From Rhododendron vialii (lineage: Eukaryota; Streptophyta; Magnoliopsida; Ericales; Ericaceae), in the NCBI RefSeq assembly GCF_030253575.1, contig NC_080559.1:8956501-9020500 (forward strand): DNA of 64,000 bases, in the 5' to 3' direction. Below the pieces are notes generated by a model that was not told the origin of the DNA, did not search any database, and saw nothing but the letters and a program-made list of their open reading frames with translations. Position numbers and translations under genes: made by a program. Shown in pieces: positions 34,112 to 47,102 of the stretch. Each line of letters begins with the position of its first letter. Within the stretch, counting starts at the first letter, position 1.

Positions 34112-37100
34112 TACATTTCAAAAATAAAACCAGATCTATAACAATAATGGAAACCAAACGACCAGTCTTCGTTGAAGAGGGAGGAACGAACGAAGAACGG
34201 ATAAGAGGAAGGAAATCGATCAGAGAAGACCGAGGAAATCGATCGGCGAAGACGAGTTCTCCACCACCGTTTGCCATTTCTCTAGGTGTGGTCCGTGTGG
34301 AAATGTTCCCGGGGCTGGGAAACCCTAAACTTTGCAAGTACTTATAATCCTTGTATATTTATATAAAGGGGTAATTTTGTAATTTTACTGTACGGTTTGG
34401 TTTGGTTTGGGTACGGTTCGACTCGGGGATCGGCTCGGGTGGCAAACAAAACCATACCCGAACGGTTATTTCTTATCCCCACCATACCCATACCCGTGGG
34501 GAAAATTTTGGTTATGGTTGGGGGAAAAACTTCAGTTACGGTTCAGATATCCATCGGTTCAGTATAAATTGCCATCCCTACAAATAACCCTAGGAAAAAT
34601 TGTTTTTGAACAAAAGACCACCTTTAATGGACCCACGTACATGTACCATGAGAGGAGGCTAATGAAGAGTCATATTGAGCATAAACAGATATACATCACA
34701 GAGCACACCACAATGCCTTTTGTGCAACGGGAAACATGCACTACAGTCACAGATCATGCCACGACTAAGCCTATGATATGCCAAGGAACAGTACACAAGA
34801 CAAGGCAAAGACTTGCCATGCTATCCAACACAAGCATTTAAAAATATATGCCCGAGCAAGTACATTATTTTGGCACGACCAAAGTGTATCTATACGTGCG
34901 TGTGCGCACACGTGCATTTTGGGGATACAGAAACAACCAACAATTTGTACAGCAGGCATATGGAGAAAGAAAAGATACAAAATTAAGGGTTTTATCTACT
35001 GGTGAAATCAAGATAGCATCCCAAATCCCAATTTCCATCAGGAAGAGTTTTCTTGCTACAATAGGCCTGAACGTCGCCCTATGTGACAACATATGTGACT
35101 GAAGGCATGAAGATTATTTATGTTATAGACTTTTGTGAATGATCTATTCATAAATTTGGTTTATCATGTAACAACACAACCCCCAGCAGCAATTCACACT
35201 TCATCCAAAGCAACTTGAACTCAACAGGAATATATCTAAGGGAGATAATGATAAGTCACTTCTTTAATTACCTGAATAGGTGCAGGTCGGCATGCCATCA
35301 TTCCCAACTTATTATTAGCAGTATGACCGGTAAGTTCTACCAAGATATCAACACTATCTTCTCTAACCATGCTCGCAACCTTCTTCTCATCGATCCCGTA
35401 AATATCTCTCCATACTCCACCCTTTTTTAAGACCTTGTCTCTGAATCTATTAGTTTTTGCATCTGCCTGCAACATGGAAAGAAAAGGACAAATTCATGGA
35501 CTTCATCTCCACAGAGGGCAGTAGAGTATTCATTCTGCATATGCAAGGATAGGGAAACAGAGAGACTAATGGATTAATAGCTCAAAGATAACCAAGCATT
35601 TAAGATGTCAAACAAGTTCCAAAATAACACCCCAAAGAAGCATGAAATGGTGCATACTAAGACCTAAGGATTGAAAAGCATAGGTGGGTAATGTTAACAG
35701 TTCTAAATTTTCTGGGAAAAAAATAAATCAACAGCGAAAAGGATTACCTTCACGACAGCTGAATAAACTACCACCTTGTAATTCGCATAGTCATGAAACA
35801 CAAGAGGTGCTTCAATGAAATATGATACAGAGTGGGTAAAATAATCAGGTGATACATATCCAATAATGAGAGGTCGTTCAGGATCTTTTCGGTTGTCCCA
35901 TGAATTGTACCGTTGATGTAACCTCATAAAGCGCCTACCCCAATCTCTGCAAGGATAAATTGTAATTTACACACAGCCCAAAGCAGCATAAAAAAGAAGA
36001 AGATAAAATCCCAATAAAAATCTACGTTCTGACTTCTGAAACATAAACTAACATATTGACCAATTAATAAAAGAAAAATATAGTCCATGACGGGACAGCC
36101 AAGTGGCTTACGCCCATTCCCCTGACAAACAGACTCAAGCTTAGTGCCATTTACTTGCATATAAAAAAACTAACATAAAAACAATACACCCGTATGGGAG
36201 GGGGGAAACTGAGTAGATCTTCCATATGTAAATTCATGAAAAGCATTAAATGATGTATTTATTATATTTTGTGATCAAGAAGCAATTGATAACAATATAT
36301 AAGGTCTTCAGGAGCAAGTATGAAAGACTCCTAGAAAGATTACGGCAGGAAAACACCATGTCATTCCTTTCCAAACAAGTTTCCCTCTCCAACCAACTCT
36401 TCCTAGTCAACACTAGATTATGATTTCTGAAATGCCTAAGAGTTTTCATGCATTATACCACCAATACTAATTTTTGGTCAGAGTTTGCAGAATCAAGGAA
36501 ACAAATACCCCAAAAATCGAAAAAGATTTAAGTGTCAGAAAGATGAGAACAAGAAATTTAAACAAACCAGTCATGCAATTCCTCTTATTCGTTGACTTCT
36601 ACAGACACTTTTGCCAAAACTGATTTCAAGCAACAAGAACTAATCCCTAGAAAATCTAGACAACAGATGCCATCTATTCCGATACTACTAGAATAGCAGA
36701 TCCTTGCACGGCACTATGATATTTGCAATTGTGACTCACAAGTCCTCAATGTCAAGGATTAAATCTACTATAAGTATCAACTCCTGCCTGACATTTAAAA
36801 GAGCATACAAGTGAGAAAAACTGACAATATAAGCAGGTAAACAGGATTAAAAATTAACACTAAAAAGCACAGGTGTTTGCCTTAATTGGGTACGCAACTA
36901 TACTGGCTTCTAATGATACAAAATAATTGAATCCATTTGAAATTGAATTAGCCATGGAAATGCTACACAGTAGTCCGGCTTCCACTTCATGTAATTATCT
37001 CTGTAGCAATTGCTCGGAGTTGTCTCCATTAGAAGCAAAATTTCAAATTTCTATAACAAAGACTTCTTTAGCAACACTCAATAGAGACAACGAATTCATG

Positions 37101-40100
37101 TAGCTAAATCTGGACTTAAGGCTCGGTTTCATTTGGTTTGACTTCCTTAGCAAACACATTCAAAGAAGTCATATGCACACTGATAGCAGTTAATCGAACC
37201 TGTGAGCCTCAAATAGTTTGTCGTCAGCTCCCTCATCTATGTAGTTCATAGCAAGCAACCGGTTCTACAAGAAATGGACACCAGAATAGGAGAAAAAATT
37301 GCATAATCCAACAGCAATAGAAATATTCAACAAAATAGAAAAACAGATTGCATACATGAAAAGGCTCAAGTACTTCAATTGAAGTAATATCACAAAGTCG
37401 TATTCCAACCCCCCCGCCAAGAAAAAGAAACCCAAAAACATCTACAACAATCAATGCAATAAATCCATGAGGAAGTCCTTTGCAAACTTCAATCCCCAAC
37501 CTCTCAAGACTGATCATTCTGCGTCTGATCCATTTTTTTTTGAAAACTTTGGCAGCAACGCCAGAAGGAAAAAAAATAAAAGCAGCAGTCTTGTAAACAT
37601 GTGTCATCTGTTCACTATAGTATTAGTAAGACAACATTTGATGAGGGAGAGCAGGTTTCTATACCAATCATAAGAACATCAAAATAAAAAGTGCAAAAAC
37701 TATGAGGCAATAAAGTTGGATTATTTAGTTTCAAGTCGAACTCACTTGAGAACAATTAAGATCATGGGTAAAGTGTTTTTATCTCATTAAAATCCTATGA
37801 TACAGTTAGGTCGGAGATCAATAACATCTGCTTCTGATACATTTCCTTCTACTTTTTGGCTTAAGAATATCTGGACTAGCCGGTTGGGGCCAACAATTGA
37901 TGGAAAGCACAATATAAGATTTCACGTAGAGCTCACTTATTGCTTTTTCAAATCATATTTAGCGTTATTTAGTCACACATTAAATGCACTGTTAGGTTTA
38001 CAATGCTGCTGGAAGATTTAGCGGCAATAGTAGGTTTCAACATTTGATTACTACGGTTTTATTATTTGGACATGAGGAGTGGTCATAGTCCATGGATCAT
38101 AAATGGAGACAAATGAAATTTAAAGAAATTACATCTGGGATTCAAGTTGGTCTAGAATATTTGGAGTTACCAAATAGTTTCTAGGCTCCATTTGTCTCGA
38201 CCTAAAATATTGTAAACCAACATTTTTCCACATGTGAAAATACTTTGTAGAAAAAACTATGTTCCTTTCTATTTTTAGCGGTTCAATTCAAAAATATCTT
38301 CGGGAAGACCAGATTGCACTTCCTTGCTCTAAGAAACAATTACGTGTGACCAACAAAGAACTGATACTTGGAAGAGAACATTTGCAACCTTGGGTTGAAA
38401 ATGGAAACTCTGCAGAGATTGTGTAGAACTAATAATAGTGGAGACAAATATACACACAGAAAAAGTAAATCTGGCCTCAAACATTGGTTTTTGGGCAACA
38501 GGTCACTAAAATCACCACCATATCCCCAACCAACACCTTGCCAATGCCATCAATTGCATGAAAATCTCTAACCCCAAATTACTTTCTTCATTATGTACGG
38601 GAATTAAATCTATAGCTTGAAACGACAATAGGATAAGGTTTGAAGATGGGGAGATGATCCAACCATGCCTTTCCAAAATCACATTAACCTTTAGACATGT
38701 AAACCAAATAGCAAAAATACCTGGCCTGCATTGCGAGAATCGGGGTCAATCTTAAGGCATTGCTCATAAGCTTCAATAGCCAGAGATATACTGCCAGCAT
38801 CTCTATAAAGAACCCCTACAAAACAAAAAACAATTATGAGAGAGAGAGAGAGAGAATAGTTTCAAAAGAGATTTTCCATTTTGGCCTCCAGACAAAAAAT
38901 CTATAACAATAGACATCCTATGATACTAAAAGTCACCGCACAACAGAAAAGCTCATATCTATTTAGTTTTCAAACTCAGCTTCAACAAGGATTCCTATTT
39001 TGGGTGCATAATTACATTAATGACTTCAAAGGGCACAAACTCCAAACACAGTGCGTCCACTAGAAGCCAACTATACCCATGCACACAACTCTCACAAAAT
39101 TCAGCAAAAGCAAAAGAAGCATCACAAACATTCCCCTTCAAGCCAGAAATTCAACAAATCTAGAAGAGCCAATGTTGAGTCTATGAATCTCCATCCCTAA
39201 GAAACGAATACGATTTCAGTAAGCATAAGTCATATCTCTAACAACCCAGAATTCTGCTAGATAAATGATGAATACACGATGGATTAATTTCAGGCAGACT
39301 ACTAATAAAAAAATGAGATGGGTTACTCCAATGCAAGGACATAAACAGGAGACATCATCCAGCCTCCTCCAATGTCGGGTATGGGTGTGGAGAAAATCAG
39401 TTTGTCATAGTGCTGTGAATTGTGAACTAAAAACATATTCCCTAACCATCTCGTTGGGTTGTGTCTGGGATTCTGCGTGACAATATTAACGTCCATTTAC
39501 ATCTATTACGATTGGTTGCGGAGTCAAGAATTCATTGGAGTCCAAATATGCGTAGGGTTTTCACTATTTTGTGATCCTCTCTCCACATATTGGGGATTGG
39601 GTGTGGAGTCTAGAATTCACTGGGAACCAAAAACATGTATAAGGTTTAACTTTTCATAACTTATGGTCGACTCTCTACACCTATTGGGATTTGGGTGGGG
39701 TGAGGAGTCTAGAATTCACTAGGAACACGTGTAGGGATTGCCCATAACTACTGAAATTGGAAATTCTAACAACTTTGTTGAGAATAGACCACAGTAATAG
39801 AGATGCAGGTGAAACAGAAAAACACCAATGGAAACAAGGTGACCATTGAGCCGGAAATTGGTAATTGGTTTGGGGCTCAGGTCCTGGTGAAGTGTTTTGA
39901 GTGTTGTAGAATCTTGTTTGTCGAAAGTTCGTACACCCTACAGCCCATTTTGTACAATGGATTCTCTCTTGTCCGTGGACGTAGGCTGGTTAATGCTGTA
40001 CCACGTAAATTCCATGGTGTGTTCTTTCTCTTTGCTTTGTGCATTATTGTGCATCTATTCGTAATCATGGGAACAGGAAACAATTCCAACAGCTTGGCCT

Positions 40101-43100
40101 TCTACATTTCCACCCAATATACCACACGGCATAGGATGGCTTAAGTTGAATGTGACGAGATGAATACTTAAGTTCTTTGGCACCAAATGTTGAACATCGA
40201 GTGTCAGATGTCTTGAACACTTCACTATTTTGGGAAAAACTTTATATTATAAATGCATTACAACCCTGTAAAGCTAGTGAGAAACTTCAAATTCAAGTCT
40301 GCTGAAAAAACACAAGTGTAACTCAAATAGGTATGTAGGACTTCATTGGAAAAGTTCAACAGCTATAAGTTGTCATATTCATCAACATTACACAAGGTCT
40401 TGGACACTAACGAAGCATGGCAAAAAACATGATTTGCTGAGAGAGAGAGAGACCTAGGTTATTATATGCTTCTGCATATGTGGGGTTCGCAACAATAGCT
40501 TTTTCAATCATGCTTGCAGCAGCATCCATTTTACCCTGCAAAAATAAAACCCCACAATACTTGTCATTCATGGTCAGTTGTGCCTTATCCTTCCTTCCAA
40601 ATTTCTTAATTGATAGTATGAAAACTGAACCTGTACTGTGTAGACAACGCCAAGATTGTTCAAGGACTGAGAGAAGTTTGGTTTGATGGATAGAGCCAAC
40701 TGCAGAGAAATGAATAGCAATTTCTGTCATGCCTAGACTCCCTTGAACCTTATAAGTTATAATGACCAAATAAGTATCAAAAGTTTGCCTGATAACACTC
40801 CACAGCTTTATCAAGGTTGTCACGGTCTTTGTATATCACGCCTAGATTATTGCATGCCTCCGCACAATGGGGATTGAAGTGGAAAGCAAGTTCATAAAAC
40901 ACAATTGCCTGCATAGACATTAACTAAATCTTGTCAAGTTCTAGGTTTTAAATTACATCAAGTTACGACTAAAGAAACAACTGAAGAAAAAAGTAGACAA
41001 GGCCACTAGGTTCTTGAATAAGAACACATCTTTTCTCACAAGGCAACTATTTGAGAATATAGGTTTCCTGGAGATTGCTTCAGAATCACACAGATGAACG
41101 TCCGAGAAATAGAGAACACAATACTTTCGTAAATATATTTACCATGTCAAACTTCAGCATTTCCCCATATGCAACGCCGAGATTATACATGGCATCAGCA
41201 TAATGCCAGTTATAATACAGAGCCTTCTTGTAGTAAGCCACACCTTTGTTGATGTCTCCCTCTAATTTGACCTGAATATATCATGAATCCAGAATCAAAT
41301 AAAAAAGGTGGTAATTGTGCAAACCAGAACAGTAAGATTTCTACAAGCGCGTCTTCCACGAAATAATATTGACTGTTAAAAAGTGATCCTTGAATTTCTC
41401 TCCTTAATATAATCCACAGTAAAATCTATGACCAGTATCATGTCATAAAAAAAAAAAAAAATCTATGACCAGTTTACTCCCAGTGTGAGGTGATGGGGGT
41501 CTGGCAGAGGTAGAGAACAAAAACCAAACTTTCGGCATTATGTGCACAAAGTGGCTGCCCTCAAGTTCAAAACCATAGGCCACTAATCCATGAGTAACAC
41601 AGGAAGATTCTAAAAATTTGTCCAGAATGTGATCCTAGAAAGTTAATATTGTTTTGTGGCGTCATCTTCATCACTGAATTGATATAAGCAGAGAAATTAC
41701 GTGGTGAATGAATGAATATTGAGTTCAACGAAAAACATACTTAAGCAACATGGAACGTTAGTATATCAAAAAATCAGCATAACTTGCACCAACTACGACT
41801 GATCTAGCATTAGACCATCCAAACTACTGACTATGATGCAGCGAGGAGTCACATGCAATAACATATATGATTTGTCAAGGGAACACAACAGTATCCAGAC
41901 TATGATACCCTGAACGACATCATGTAGTTTGACATGCAAGATCATGACGATTAATTCTGTGACTACAATTGTCTCAGAAGACCCACCTTTGTTCCCAAAT
42001 CTGTCAGTGCAATAGCCATGTTGTTCTTTGCAATCTCAAAGTTCGGTGACACAGCAAGACACCTGAGAACCCACAAGCATAAAGCACATGTCATCAGCAG
42101 CAGAGGAAAACTATCAATCACATACTACATATCTTCAAGCCAACACTAAACAACATGATTCCTCACAAGTAGCCTACCTCTCATAACAGGCAATAGCCGA
42201 TTCCAACTCTCCACGATTCTTATAGATGACACCCATGTTGCAATATGCTTCAGCATACATGGGCCTCTCTAATGCAGCCTTCTCATAGCAACCTAGGGCC
42301 ATGTCATATTGCATCATTTCCGAATAAACAACACCAAGGTTATAATATGCAGGCTGCAAAAGCAAAATCAAGTCATTACAGAGTGTGCATGCGCATATAA
42401 CCACATATGAAACAAACTACAAGTTCTTGCGCAAGGGACTGATGAAGCAGAGATTTAAGGGAATATGAATTACAGCATAATGGGGATCTATTTTAATAGC
42501 TTCATAGTATTTCTGTATTCCCTCCTGAGTGTTGCCGGCAAGCTTTAAGCTAGTTCCGAGATCTGTCAAAACGATTGACAGGCATTCTGCTGCTGCTTTG
42601 TAAGAAGGGTCCACTTTCAGAGCCTTCTGATATGACTGCATCAAATAAAATTGGATGAGATCATGTGACAAGCAAAAAGGCACAATTTTTGGAGGGAACA
42701 ATTATCCTGAAGATCGAATATTTGAATCTCACATACCAAGTGAAGATAGAAAGCAAAAGACTACGTTTTGCTATTTAGGTATGAATAATAGAAGGATATT
42801 TTTGGTCCAAAACAACTAGTATACCGCTCCTAAACGGTTACATAGGGTGCGGTTTAGCTGCACCTTAATACCCTAGTATGATACAAGTTCAACCTCCCAT
42901 CAAGACCATTTTGTTTTGATAGTACCCTTACCCAAACTAAATATTGGAAGGTGGAGTTAGGGGTTAATCTAGCTCAACTAAAACACCAAATCACAGAAGT
43001 ATCTCTTTGCAACCGACATGTTGCAGGAAAAATTCAACTCCATTTCTACATAGGTTGGGGCAAAATAAGGTGACAGAAGACAGGCAAGAGAAATGATAAA

Positions 43101-43864
43101 TTCGAAGAATCATTTATAATCTTATTCATCATGTTACACATGAATCAAGCATGGATCAGAATTTCTACAGGCCTACCCTTCCCATAAATGATTCCTTTCG
43201 AAACAATAATACTAGTAGGTGTAAGTACATTGTCTGAGAAACAAAATATAATGCTACTAACAAGTTGAGAGTGCCAGTATATATTGCAGACGTTCCTATT
43301 AAACTCAACCAGTAATAACCGTGTTCAGAATAAACAGACACAAAAGACAAGCAATGCATGGAACAGGAAGTTTATGTTGAATATAACCAAGGCCACTGCG
43401 TCAAATAACAACTACACTATTTATACTTGATAAGGATATGGTGTTAAGCATACCTCCGCAGCTTCAACGAGCCGACACTCTTCTTTGTACAAAATACCAC
43501 AATGAGTTAGAGCGCAAGCATTTTGCGGGTCCAATCTGATGGCTTCAGCAAAACTCTCGAAAGCAAGCCTTCCCATATTCTGCATCTGCAGGCAAATCCC
43601 TTTGCCAATGTGAGCTTCCAAATTTTCATTATCCGTCACCAATATACTCTCATAAAGAGCAAGAGCATCAACAAATTTGTTCCTGGAGCGAAGAATGTTG
43701 GCGTATGACAGAGGATCCTTCCCTTCAAATTTCTTCTGCCCAGGGCTAATGCAGCCGAGAGAGCTACTGGTCGGAGAAGCCTGCTCCACTCCTTTCAGGA
43801 ATCCATTATCTCCGACTAGGTCCCTGTGTTTCCCATTGCCGGCATCCTTTTCTGTCCACGCCAT
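31177..43864 (-). CDS. SPY: SPINDLY, protein O-fucosyltransferase (GT41, TPR)
   Basis: Seventeen coding exons on the minus strand: 43454-43864, 42474-42635, 42178-42353, 41987-42062, 41143-41271, 40789-40908, 40631-40699, 40454-40535, 38720-38815, 37200-37264, 35748-35946, 35272-35466, 33406-33500, 33183-33318, 32855-33072, 32049-32176 and 31177-31589. All phases fit a 922-residue protein (AtSPY is 914), counting exon 9 as 95 nt; my coordinate arithmetic gives 96, so one of its ends may be off by one. Residues about 50-440 are TPR repeats ([38 protein letters not shown]). About 460-800 is the catalytic part ([72 protein letters not shown]). SPY O-fucosylates DELLA and other nuclear proteins and represses gibberellin signalling. 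The intron after exon 6 has a GC donor. A leader intron upstream of exon 1 is likely. Confidence 0.96.
33640..34580. mobile_element. hAT-like nonautonomous element in SPY intron 12
   Basis: The ends TAGGGATGGCAA and TTGCCATCCCTA are exact inverted repeats. The flanks CAAATACC (33632-33639) and CAAATAAC (34581-34588) are an 8-bp duplication with one mismatch, as in hAT transposons. Subterminal parts are rich in CCCGAA/TTCGGG-type motifs on both sides (GGGTATCCGTACCCG; CGGTTCGACTCGGG). The 941-bp element encodes no transposase. The inner 33840-34370 segment differs in character: a (GA)n tract at 34064-34107 and an AAACCCTAA box at 34320. Confidence 0.85.
39505..39735. repeat. Two-and-a-half-copy tandem repeat in SPY intron 8
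   Basis: Diverged direct units of about 105 bp share the order GATTGGGTGTGGAGTCTAGAA, TTCACTGGGAACC, ..GTGTAGGG. They start at about 39515, 39596 and 39690. Noncoding. Confidence 0.65.
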
Positions 43865-43984
43865 CTGGGTAAGCTACAAGCTCACTTACCTACAAGCTCA
43901 CTTTCCTTAACTAAAATCATCAAAAGTAGGAAATTATAAGTTCTGATCCAAATCAGGAACACATGGTCTCCAACTGGATACTTC

Positions 43985-44105
43985 GGCTTCTGTTACCAGC
44001 ATCTTTCTTCAGTCCATACCATCTGGGTAAACTACAATCCGCCTTTCCTAAATCAAGATCACCAAAAACTAGGACAATATAAGTTTTGATTAAAATAGCG
44101 ATTGC
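43985..44105 (-). pseudogene. Relic duplicate of the SPY start region
   Basis: On the minus strand, 44040-43990 repeats the SPY splice acceptor, the ATG and the first codons: TTTACCCAG then ATG at 44022, encoding MVWTEERCW and a stop, against MAWTEKDAG at the true start (43864). The offset is 158 bp. The similarity extends upstream into intron sequence (CCTAAATCAAGATCACCAAAAACTAGG versus CTTAACTAAAATCATCAAAAGTAGG). It is a diverged tandem duplication covering the intron end and about 25 bp of exon 1, now inside the leader intron or leader. Confidence 0.75.
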
Positions 44106-44805
44106 AAGAAACAACAGTGAACTTTCCAGAAACTAACGCCTAACGGGCAGTCGGGCACCCCTCATATATCATGCTACATCAGCTAGTTTGAGCTCTTTTT
44201 TTCCAACACAATATCTGGAAAAAAAAACATACACATATAAATATTAGTATGTACATATGTATGTGTATGTGTGTACTGTATGAGAATCTATATTCCTTCA
44301 ATTAAGTAAGAAAGATGAAAAAAAAACCCAACTTTACAGTATTGGTAACTCAAATCCCTAGCCTTGAATGTTACCTATAATCAGCTAAGTTTTACTTTGC
44401 AACTACGCTTTTACAATTTTTTCTAATAGCTAAGTTGAGGAGACTCGAAGATGAGTCTCTACAATGGAAGTAATGTGACTCAGCAACTACCAAGTACCAA
44501 CCATGCCACATAGATTATTACACAACTATGCCAAAAAGAACAAATAGCTCAACACGCTTAGTTAGTAGTTTTAACTATGAACTCACGTCCCTAAACAAAA
44601 TGACCAAAACAAACAAAACGTAAATTTTGATGCAAAGCATGAATACGTGAATAACGCGTAAACTTGCTAGGCAGAAACTACAAGGCAAACCCTATCTCAA
44701 CTACTCTGCAACATCAAGTAGTTCTACTCATTCGAGCACAGGGCGAAAATAATCCTTGTTAGACATGGAACCCATAGACTTGAATATGTACTTAGAACCA
44801 ACTAA

Positions 44806-45262
44806 GAGCATCCGCAATGGGAATAATCAAAATCAATAACCAAAATGTGCCACGTCAGCATTTGATTATCCATTTAGTTCATAATCAAACTTAACAACCT
44901 TTACCTCTACATTGGTTATTTTTGCATCCCTACAAAAAAAAACCCCCACAGTACGCAATGCACCTATGTCCAATTGCACACGAGTTCCAATCACGCACTC
45001 GACCACACCAAATTATTCGTCTCGATAAGACGATTCTAATGTGGGGTATTTTTTAGTTATTGAGTTTTGAGTTTGGTTATTAGGTTTGGTTATTGAGTTT
45101 TGGTTATTGGTAAAAGTTGTTAAGTTTGATTATGGAATGAGTAGAATTTGATTATTTGCTAAAAGACTTGTAACTTTGCTTATTACAATGTGAGGTGTTT
45201 TTTTAGCATTGTTGTTAAGTTTGCTTATCCATATCGATTTGATTATTACAATGGGGATGCTC
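44806..45262. mobile_element. PIF/Harbinger-like (Tourist-type) MITE
   Basis: Termini GAGCATCCGCAATGGGAATAATC and GATTATTACAATGGGGATGCTC, flanked by TAA on both sides (44803-44805 and 45263-45265), fit a 3-bp TWA target duplication. Internal arms also pair (AATCAAACTTAACAACTTT with AAAAGTTGTTAAGTTTGATT). It lies upstream of SPY exon 1, probably in the leader intron. Confidence 0.8.
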
Positions 45263-45632
45263 TAAGCTTTACTATGCATTATGCAGTTGTTTTAACTACC
45301 AGAGTTATGGAGACTCGAAAAAGGACTCCCCTTTAATGCTGCCGTAATGCAACCTAATCTGTTGGGATCCGCTATGGAACACTTAGCAACTACGCAAAGT
45401 ACAACAAACTAATAGGAACTCGAAATTTTGACCAATTGAAGAACGGCACCGAATTTCTTATGCTAATACATGCACAGATACATATAGCGTGCGTGTTTTT
45501 GTATGTGCAAACGTGCAGAGACAATTCCCTAATAAGCCATTTGAGCCCTAGATAATGTACAACGGATCAAACAATCACGCTTTTAATCATAGTTGATCGC
45601 AGAAACCCTAAGGACAAAAAAAAAAATAGGGG

Positions 45633-45634
<2 letters not shown>

Positions 45635-45669
<35 letters not shown>
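45635..45669. repeat. (GA)n tract in the SPY leader region
   Basis: About 34 bp of GA, with a CT run nearby at 45832-45851. Minus-strand GTGAG|GTTTAAG at about 45680 is a plausible donor for a 5' leader intron that would end at the CCCAG just before the ATG at 43864. Confidence 0.7.
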
Positions 45670-45673
<4 letters not shown>

Positions 45674-45943
45674 AACCTCACATTCAAGGTCCACCGGCGC
45701 GCGATGCTTCGGCAAACACCACTGTCTGAAATCAAGAGTGGTATATAAGTTTGTGTATGTAAATATATTTATGTAGAGAGAGACAGAGATGGAGGAGGGG
45801 TTGTGATGGGGGGATTCGAGCCAGGCCCGACTCTCTCTCTCTCTCTCTCTCCGACACACTGGTCTGGTCTGATGTGGTCTCCAAAGCTGCACCGGAGCTG
45901 CCCCTCTCTCGGAGTGTTGGTCGGTTCGCTACATACACAGCCG

Positions 45944-45952
45944 CGGTATAAA
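45944..45952 (-). promoter_or_regulatory. Possible SPY TATA element
   Basis: TATTTATA on the minus strand, embedded in GTGTATTTATACCGCGG, lies about 270 bp upstream of the GA tract. The reverse (plus-strand) reading, TATAAATA, is a better TATA match, so direction is uncertain and the SPY assignment rests on position only. Confidence 0.3.
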
Positions 45953-47102
45953 TACACTCCCAAAGTTTCTCTCCACACCCACGGCACATGCCCGGACTTG
46001 TGTCAAGTTTTTCTTTGATCACGACTTAGGTAAAATTATAAAATTACCCTTCATAAATTTTTTCATTTTTTCTTCACACGTGAAGGGTAATCAAGTAATT
46101 TTGTATCATTACAAAAAAAAAAGAAGCATTTAAACGAAAGGTAAATGTGAAAATCAATTCATCTTTTAAAAATTTACAGTAACTTTTTAAGGAAATATAC
46201 ATTAAATGCACTTTAAGTGACATCAAAATGTGCTTATTATCCAAATAGCCCCTTCAATTCAAATTTTGAAATTGTTCATACGGTTTTGTGAAGGTCATTT
46301 TTGAAAAACGACAAAGATTATGGCTTTGACTTTTGAAAGTGGACGTGTATTTTAGGACGTCTCAAAATAAAAAGATGCACGAAAAAAATGGACGAAGGGA
46401 GTATAAATTTTTGAAGAAGGAAAACATATTAATAAACAGATTGAACCGGAGATATTCCATTAGGAAATTCTATGATCTAGTCCAAAGGAGTTAGCATTGA
46501 AGAATTTAAACTTGAGATTTTAGGAGGAAGTAATCCCCTAAGTCCGAAGCTAGACCGTTTGACCAACCCTTGGTTTTGGTCAACCCCACTTGGTTTTAAC
46601 AAGATTGACCCCTAAAGACCCATTGCCAGTTCATTTCAGCCCTGCAATGAAGTTCACGCCCACCATAAGAAAAAGCTCTATAATCACAGTACTGTACATT
46701 CATCTCTTTGAGTTCAATGCGCTGAGTGTCAAAGGTCAGGTCAGGTCAGGTCACCATGGCACCATTAATTCATAGTGCGTGTGTGAAGTCACATGTTCTA
46801 CGGATCACGTGTAATTGGTAGGAATACCAAATGCTAGTTTTCTCAATCTCAAATGGCTCTTTGCTTTATATTTGCCTTCTTTATAATAAGCTATATATAG
46901 ATCAACTCAAGTGTTTCTCATTTTTATATTCTACTTTTGAGAGTTTAAAAAGTCCTTAGTTCCAATTCTCTCTCTCTCTGGTAAAATGGAAATGCATTAA
47001 AATAAATTACAGTAAGTGTTTACAGTTCTAGGGTAGACAATCTTATAAATTCGCACGAAATATATCTGCAATATAATTTGGAAAATAAAGATAAACATAG
47101 TA

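Larger units (their letters stand above)
45266..47102. other. SPY upstream region
   Basis: This holds the likely 5' leader and promoter of SPY at 45660-46020. 46370-46401 resembles the right end of a Stowaway MITE (AAAATGGACGAAGGGAGTA) without a clear left end. A CT run is at 46969-46979. No other gene is seen. Confidence 0.45.

Noticed and set aside
38720-38815. Possible one-base frameshift in SPY exon 9
   Set aside because: My coordinate arithmetic gave 96 bases where the reading phase needs 95. All other exons fit and the translated residues of this exon are continuous, so I treat it as a counting or reading error on my side. The base string at 38750-38762 should be checked directly.
45732-46022. 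72-96-codon frames around the GA/CT tracts upstream of SPY
   Set aside because: They run through simple repeats (Arg-Glu or Ser-Leu) in the probable SPY promoter/leader and match no family.
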